A stretch of DNA of 7,524 nucleotides from Deltaproteobacteria bacterium. Lineage in GTDB: Bacteria; UBA10199; SPLOWO2-01-44-7. Location: contig JACQMB010000122.1 of the NCBI GenBank assembly GCA_016203765.1, positions 1 to 7,524 of the forward strand, in the 5' to 3' direction. Shown here in pieces: positions 4,744-7,524 of the stretch. The notes beneath the pieces were generated by a model. It was not told the origin of the DNA, made no database searches, and saw only the letters and a list, made by a program, of their open reading frames with translations. Position 1 is the first letter of the stretch, and each line of letters opens with the position of its first letter. Both the position numbers and the translations under genes were made by a program.

Positions 4744-5465
4744 GAACGGGCCCCGAAATGCTCGTGAGTGATGCGATCACTCAAATCTTCGACAAAATCT
4801 TCCAGGTCTTTGGAAAAACGGCGAATCTTGCCGACATAGACGTTATAAAAGATGACCGCGGGGATGGCGGCGGCAAGTCCAATGGCGGTGGCGATCAGCG
4901 CCTCGGCGATATGGGGTCCGACCAAGGCCAGGCTGGAAGAGCCTTTCTGACCGATTTTCCAAAAGGCGTTCAAGATGCCCCAAACCGTTCCAAACAGGCC
5001 GATGAAGGGGGCGGCCGAGGCGGTGGTGGCCAAAAAGGGAACGCCGTATTCGACCTGCTCAATTTCATCCTCATAGGCCCGGCGAATGTCCCGAATGACC
5101 GCCTCTTTGGTTCCCGGATTTTTGTGGGTCTCCAGCGATTGCAGAGCCACGTGAAAGATATTGTAGGCCGGACCGAGCCGGAGCCCGCGTTTGGAGGTGA
5201 TTTCCTCCAGTTTTTTTGCGTTCCAAAACATTTCATAAAAACGCTGGGAGCGGCCTTCGGCTTTTTTGAGCTGGCGGTGTTTGGCGATGATGATCGCCCA
5301 GCAGACCACCGAAAAGATCAGTAAAATAAGGAGACAAAGCTGAACCAGCGGGTCGGCGGTAAAGACCAGATGGATGAGATGGTGGTTGCCTCCCACCTCG
5401 GCCGTTTCCACGGCGGGGAGGGCGGTTTCGGCTTGGAGGAGTAATCCGAACATGCGGGCGCGCAT
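4740..5465 (-). CDS. tolQ: Tol-Pal system protein TolQ (MotA/TolQ/ExbB family)
   Basis: TolQ forms the inner-membrane stator around TolR that uses the proton gradient to drive TolA. The 241-residue product has a periplasmic N-terminal tail and a first helix at about 39-60 (PLVQLCLLILLIFSVVCWAI). A cytoplasmic loop follows, then two helices containing PFIGLFGTVWGI (153-164, Thr160) and ATAIGLAAAIPAV (192-204, Thr193). These helices carry the family's conserved channel threonines. Length is close to E. coli TolQ (230). Two in-frame starts exist, ATG at 5465 (MRARMF) and ATG at 5453 (MFGLLL). Neither has a clear Shine-Dalgarno site, and a promoter-like sequence overlaps the first, so the shorter form is possible. 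It is the first gene of tolQRAB-ppx. Confidence 0.95.
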   Translation of the reverse strand: MRARMFGLLLQAETALPAVETAEVGGNHHLIHLVFTADPLVQLCLLILLIFSVVCWAIIIAKHRQLKKAEGRSQRFYEMFWNAKKLEEITSKRGLRLGPAYNIFHVALQSLETHKNPGTKEAVIRDIRRAYEDEIEQVEYGVPFLATTASAAPFIGLFGTVWGILNAFWKIGQKGSSSLALVGPHIAEALIATAIGLAAAIPAVIFYNVYVGKIRRFSKDLEDFVEDLSDRITHEHFGARS

Positions 5466-5491
5466 CTTAGCGATAAATCAGAGATTGTCAA
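5464..5491 (-). promoter_or_regulatory. Candidate sigma-70-type promoter for tolQ
   Basis: On the minus strand a perfect TTGACA (5491-5486) is followed after 16 bases by TAAGAT (5469-5464), four of six matches to TATAAT. The -10 element overlaps the ATG at 5465. If used, transcription would begin near 5457, and translation would have to start at the ATG at 5453 with a very short leader. It lies in the 68-base divergent gap with murI. The assignment rests on pattern match only. Confidence 0.4.
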
Positions 5492-5522
5492 TTATCTTTG
5501 CTTTTTTGGAATGGACCCGCTA

Positions 5523-5526
5523 GGAG
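5523..5526 (+). promoter_or_regulatory. Shine-Dalgarno site deciding the murI start
   Basis: GGAG at 5523-5526 lies 7 bases before the ATG at 5534. It supports that start over an in-frame TTG at 5498, which would add 12 residues outside the family's usual N-terminus. Confidence 0.75.
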
Positions 5527-5533
5527 ACGGCCG

Positions 5534-6328
5534 ATGTCCAACCAACCGATCGGCATCTTTGACTCCGGCGTGGGGGGCCTGACCGTGATGGCCGCCGTCC
5601 GGAAGGCCCTGCCGAACGAATCGATTATTTATCTGGGGGATACGGCGCGCGTTCCGTACGGGACGAAATCGGCCGAGACCATTTTGCGTTATACGGAAGA
5701 GTGCCTCGCCTTTTTGGCCGGAAAAAACGTCAAGGCGATCGTGATCGCCTGCAACTCGGCCTCGGCCCACGCCTTGCCCTATCTCCAACACAAATTTCAC
5801 CTCCCCCTCCTGGGGGTCATCGAGGCCGGCGTGGAGGCGGCCCTGCGGGTCAGCCGCAATAAAAAGATCGGCGTGATTGGAACCGCCGCGACCATTAACA
5901 GCGATGTTTACGCCAAAGAACTCAAACGGCGCGATGAAACCGCGGCCGTCACCGGCCTGGCCTGTCCGTTATTCGTTCCTCTGGTGGAAGAGGGGTGGCT
6001 CGATCATCCGGTGGCTTTCGAAATTGCCCAACATTATTTAAAACCGCTGGCCGGCGGCGGGATCGACACGCTGATTTTGGGCTGTACCCATTATCCTCTG
6101 CTCAAAAACGTCATTCAAAAAGTTGTGGGTGACGACGTTGACTTGATCGATTCGGCCGAATCAGTGGCCGCCGCCCTTCAAAAAATTTTAACGGAAAAGA
6201 AGATGCCGGCCGGAGGGCAAAAACCCTTTTGTCAACTCACCGTGACCGATCAAACGCCCTCTTTTGAAAAACTGGCGCGGCGATTTTTAGGGGAGGAAGT
6301 CCCGGCAGTCAAACGGATTGTGTTTTAA
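5534..6328 (+). CDS. murI: Glutamate racemase (MurI)
   Basis: MurI interconverts L- and D-glutamate without a cofactor, supplying D-glutamate for the UDP-MurNAc peptide in the cytoplasm. The 264-residue product, a usual length for the family, carries FDSGVGGLTV (Asp10), GDTARVPYG (35-43), IACNSAS with the first catalytic cysteine at 73, and LGCTHYPLL with the second catalytic cysteine at 184 followed by His186. The start at 5534 is supported by a GGAG site and by the family N-terminus directly before IGIFDSGVGG. It is divergent from tolQ across 68 bases, placing two envelope functions back to back. Its stop overlaps the stop of the convergent downstream gene by a shared TTAA. Confidence 0.97.
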   Translation: MSNQPIGIFDSGVGGLTVMAAVRKALPNESIIYLGDTARVPYGTKSAETILRYTEECLAFLAGKNVKAIVIACNSASAHALPYLQHKFHLPLLGVIEAGVEAALRVSRNKKIGVIGTAATINSDVYAKELKRRDETAAVTGLACPLFVPLVEEGWLDHPVAFEIAQHYLKPLAGGGIDTLILGCTHYPLLKNVIQKVVGDDVDLIDSAESVAAALQKILTEKKMPAGGQKPFCQLTVTDQTPSFEKLARRFLGEEVPAVKRIVF

Positions 6329-7299
6329 GGGGATTCCAATTCCTGCCGCCAGAGATCATCATCGCTCCAGGAGTAAGGAGATCCCGGAAAATCGTCCGGA
6401 GAGAGAGCCGGCTTCATGCGGCGGCCCCCTTCCGAGGGGAGTTCGTCGACGATACCGGGAAGAAAATCGCCGCTGGGCGATGTCACGTCAGCCTCCTCGT
6501 CGGTGACAGCCTCCTCGTCGTTGACATGGGCGCGATAGAGCGCCTGGATTTCATCGAACAGGAGGGAGATCACTCTCCGGGAAGCCAACTCCAGGAGCGC
6601 TTCGTTGGACAATAATCTTGAAAGCAGGGGACGGATACTGCCGTTGCTTCTTGTCTGGATAAAATCAACCAATAAAAGCAGGTCGGCCTTTGCATTGGTC
6701 AGGTCTGTTTTTTTCTCCCACAATTTTTCAAGACGCGCTTTTGTCTCTCCGAGGTCTCTTCGCAGGGCGCGGGGGCTCACCTCGGAAAATCTTTTAGATG
6801 TCCCGGGGCTGCGACTCCAAGCGGTTAAATCGTGTTGAAGCCGGGCGGCCGTGGCCAGCGTTTTTTGCAAGGCGGTTTCCAGTTTGCCCATCTCTTGTTC
6901 GATGATTTTTCCCGTATCTTCAATATGATTCAGGATCATCGGAATTTGACGGGGGAGGTAGACACCTCTGGTTTTTTCTCTCAAAGCGAATATCGGGTTA
7001 AGGTTTTTTGCCTCCCAAAGTTTGCCCGAAATTTCTTTTAAGACACCCGGGACGGCGCCGTTGGTTGTTCCCCCTTGTCCGCGCACGAGATCGCGCAGGG
7101 CAATAGCCTTATCGGCCAATGTCTCAAGGATTTCCGGATCTGCTCCCCGACCTTCCATGCGGATCAGTTCGGCCCCGAAGGCATCACTAAAATCACCGAA
7201 TGTTTCAGGAGTGACACCCAAACCTTGCGCCAGCGCCGCATCCACTCCGCCGGGGACGCTTATATAAGTTGTCCAAAGACCCATGCCCGCATTTGTCAT
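6325..7299 (-). CDS. Unrecognised helical protein with coiled coil and acidic C-terminal tail
   Basis: I do not recognise this 324-residue protein. No signal peptide or membrane segment is evident. Residues 50-75 and 85-110 look helical. A strongly charged, heptad-compatible stretch at about 120-205 (including GKIIEQEMGKLETALQKTL and the EKLWEKKTDL region) suggests a coiled coil. A further leucine-rich helical part lies at 205-257. The last 65 residues are acidic, serine- and proline-rich and probably disordered, with a six-residue repeat (DEEAVT then DEEADV). A structural, scaffolding or secreted role are all possible. Starts at 7299 and 7284 are both plausible; neither has a clear Shine-Dalgarno site. 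It is convergent with murI, sharing TTAA at the stops, and divergent from the transketolase gene. The frame has no internal stops and runs the full length between neighbours, so it is probably real. Confidence 0.75.
   Translation of the reverse strand: MTNAGMGLWTTYISVPGGVDAALAQGLGVTPETFGDFSDAFGAELIRMEGRGADPEILETLADKAIALRDLVRGQGGTTNGAVPGVLKEISGKLWEAKNLNPIFALREKTRGVYLPRQIPMILNHIEDTGKIIEQEMGKLETALQKTLATAARLQHDLTAWSRSPGTSKRFSEVSPRALRRDLGETKARLEKLWEKKTDLTNAKADLLLLVDFIQTRSNGSIRPLLSRLLSNEALLELASRRVISLLFDEIQALYRAHVNDEEAVTDEEADVTSPSGDFLPGIVDELPSEGGRRMKPALSPDDFPGSPYSWSDDDLWRQELESP
6489..6524. repeat. 18-bp tandem duplication inside the unrecognised 324-residue gene
   Basis: Two adjacent 18-base units (6489-6506 and 6507-6524) differ at one base. 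They encode a duplicated acidic hexapeptide pattern, DEEAVT / DEEADV, at about residues 261-272. The unit is a multiple of 3, so copy-number change would keep the frame. It lies at the start of the predicted disordered tail. Confidence 0.85.
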
Positions 7300-7309
7300 A
7301 GCGGCGGGT

Positions 7310-7337
7310 TCTTTAGCAAATTAAATTAATAAGTCAA
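7310..7337 (-). promoter_or_regulatory. Candidate promoter for the unrecognised minus-strand gene
   Basis: On the minus strand TTGACT (7337-7332) is followed after 16 bases by TAAAGA (7315-7310), which is preceded by TGC, an extended -10 pattern. The surrounding 7300-7425 is AT-rich, separates two divergent genes and shows no other gene. The inferred start of transcription, near 7303, would leave only about 4 bases before the ATG at 7299, or about 19 before the alternative ATG at 7284. Pattern match only. Confidence 0.35.
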
Positions 7338-7416
7338 TAGTTTTTAAATGGTTAAACGATTTTGTATGCAGAATAAATGGTCTTGTCATTTTTGGGACCT
7401 TCTGGTAGCCAACCTC

Positions 7417-7421
7417 AAGGA
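7417..7421 (+). promoter_or_regulatory. Shine-Dalgarno site for the transketolase start
   Basis: AAGGA at 7417-7421 sits 4 bases before the ATG at 7426. It favours that start over in-frame ATGs at 7348 and 7366, whose added residues do not resemble a transketolase N-terminus. Confidence 0.6.
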
Positions 7422-7425
7422 ATCA

Positions 7426-7524
7426 ATGCCCAAATCCTCAATAAATCAGCTTAAAACAATTGCCAACCGCCTGAGAATTTTGAGTCTGAAGGCCACCACC
7501 GAGGCCGGTTCAGGTCACCCCACC
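7426..7524 (+). CDS. tkt: Transketolase N-terminus (partial, runs off the window)
   Basis: The 33 visible residues begin MPKSSINQLK and continue TIANRLRILSLKATTEAGSGHPT. The pattern ANxLRxLSxxAxxxAxSGHPx is the transketolase N-terminus, which contributes the thiamine-diphosphate site. His31 in GSGHP corresponds to His26 of E. coli TktA. Transketolase moves two-carbon units between sugar phosphates in the pentose phosphate pathway. It could equally be the N-terminal half of a split transketolase, as found in many bacteria, or a related enzyme using the same domain; the fragment cannot decide. Start chosen at 7426 because of the AAGGA site and family length. The upstream reading frame stays open to 7348. 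Confidence 0.85.
   Translation, partial: MPKSSINQLKTIANRLRILSLKATTEAGSGHPT

Noticed and set aside
4758..5324. 188-residue plus-strand open frame opposite tolQ
   Set aside because: Antisense of a clear TolQ gene, with no start signal or recognisable domain.

Overview
The window looks like a chromosomal segment of a Gram-negative bacterium. It carries a Tol cell-envelope operon, a peptidoglycan-precursor racemase and ordinary central-metabolism genes, at moderate GC with an AT-rich gap near the right end. The short intergenic repeats and the GGTCCNN-type tandem tracts recall uncultured deltaproteobacterial-type genomes, but that placement is an inference. I see no phage, plasmid, IS, CRISPR, tRNA or rRNA signals.

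Layout. Positions 2-100 (+) hold the C-terminal end of an unassigned gene. Then come panD (133-480, +) and, overlapping it by 4 bases, a calcineurin-like metallophosphoesterase (477-1118, +). The minus strand from 5465 down to 1168 reads tolQ, tolR, tolA, tolB and a short Ppx/GppA-family gene, tightly packed and probably one operon. Divergent from tolQ is murI (5534-6328, +). Convergent with murI is an unrecognised 324-residue helical protein (6325-7299, -). After an AT-rich divergent gap, the N-terminus of a transketolase-type protein starts at about 7426 and runs off the window.

Functionally, TolQ and TolR form the proton-driven motor, TolA spans the periplasm and TolB is the periplasmic beta-propeller, together supporting outer-membrane constriction and integrity. 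Pal does not follow tolB here; a Ppx/GppA phosphatase does. MurI supplies D-glutamate for peptidoglycan. PanD makes beta-alanine for pantothenate and CoA.

The most unusual content is a set of short repeat elements lying inside coding sequence. The ppx gene carries two GGTCCNN heptamer tracts, one of them interrupted by a 24-base CTGAGC-core element, plus an ATGTCTGT octamer tract. All are read through in frame and all fall in predicted surface loops. A further heptamer tract encodes part of the TolB signal peptide. A 44-bp perfect palindrome sits exactly at the tolB/ppx junction and can pair with the ppx start codon. A copy of the CTGAGC-core element supplies the stop codon of the metallophosphoesterase. 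Unit lengths of 7 and 8 are not multiples of 3, yet the main units are free of stop codons in all six frames. This suggests repeats that are tolerated in, or adapted to, coding sequence, with a possible but untested role in phase variation or protein-loop diversification.
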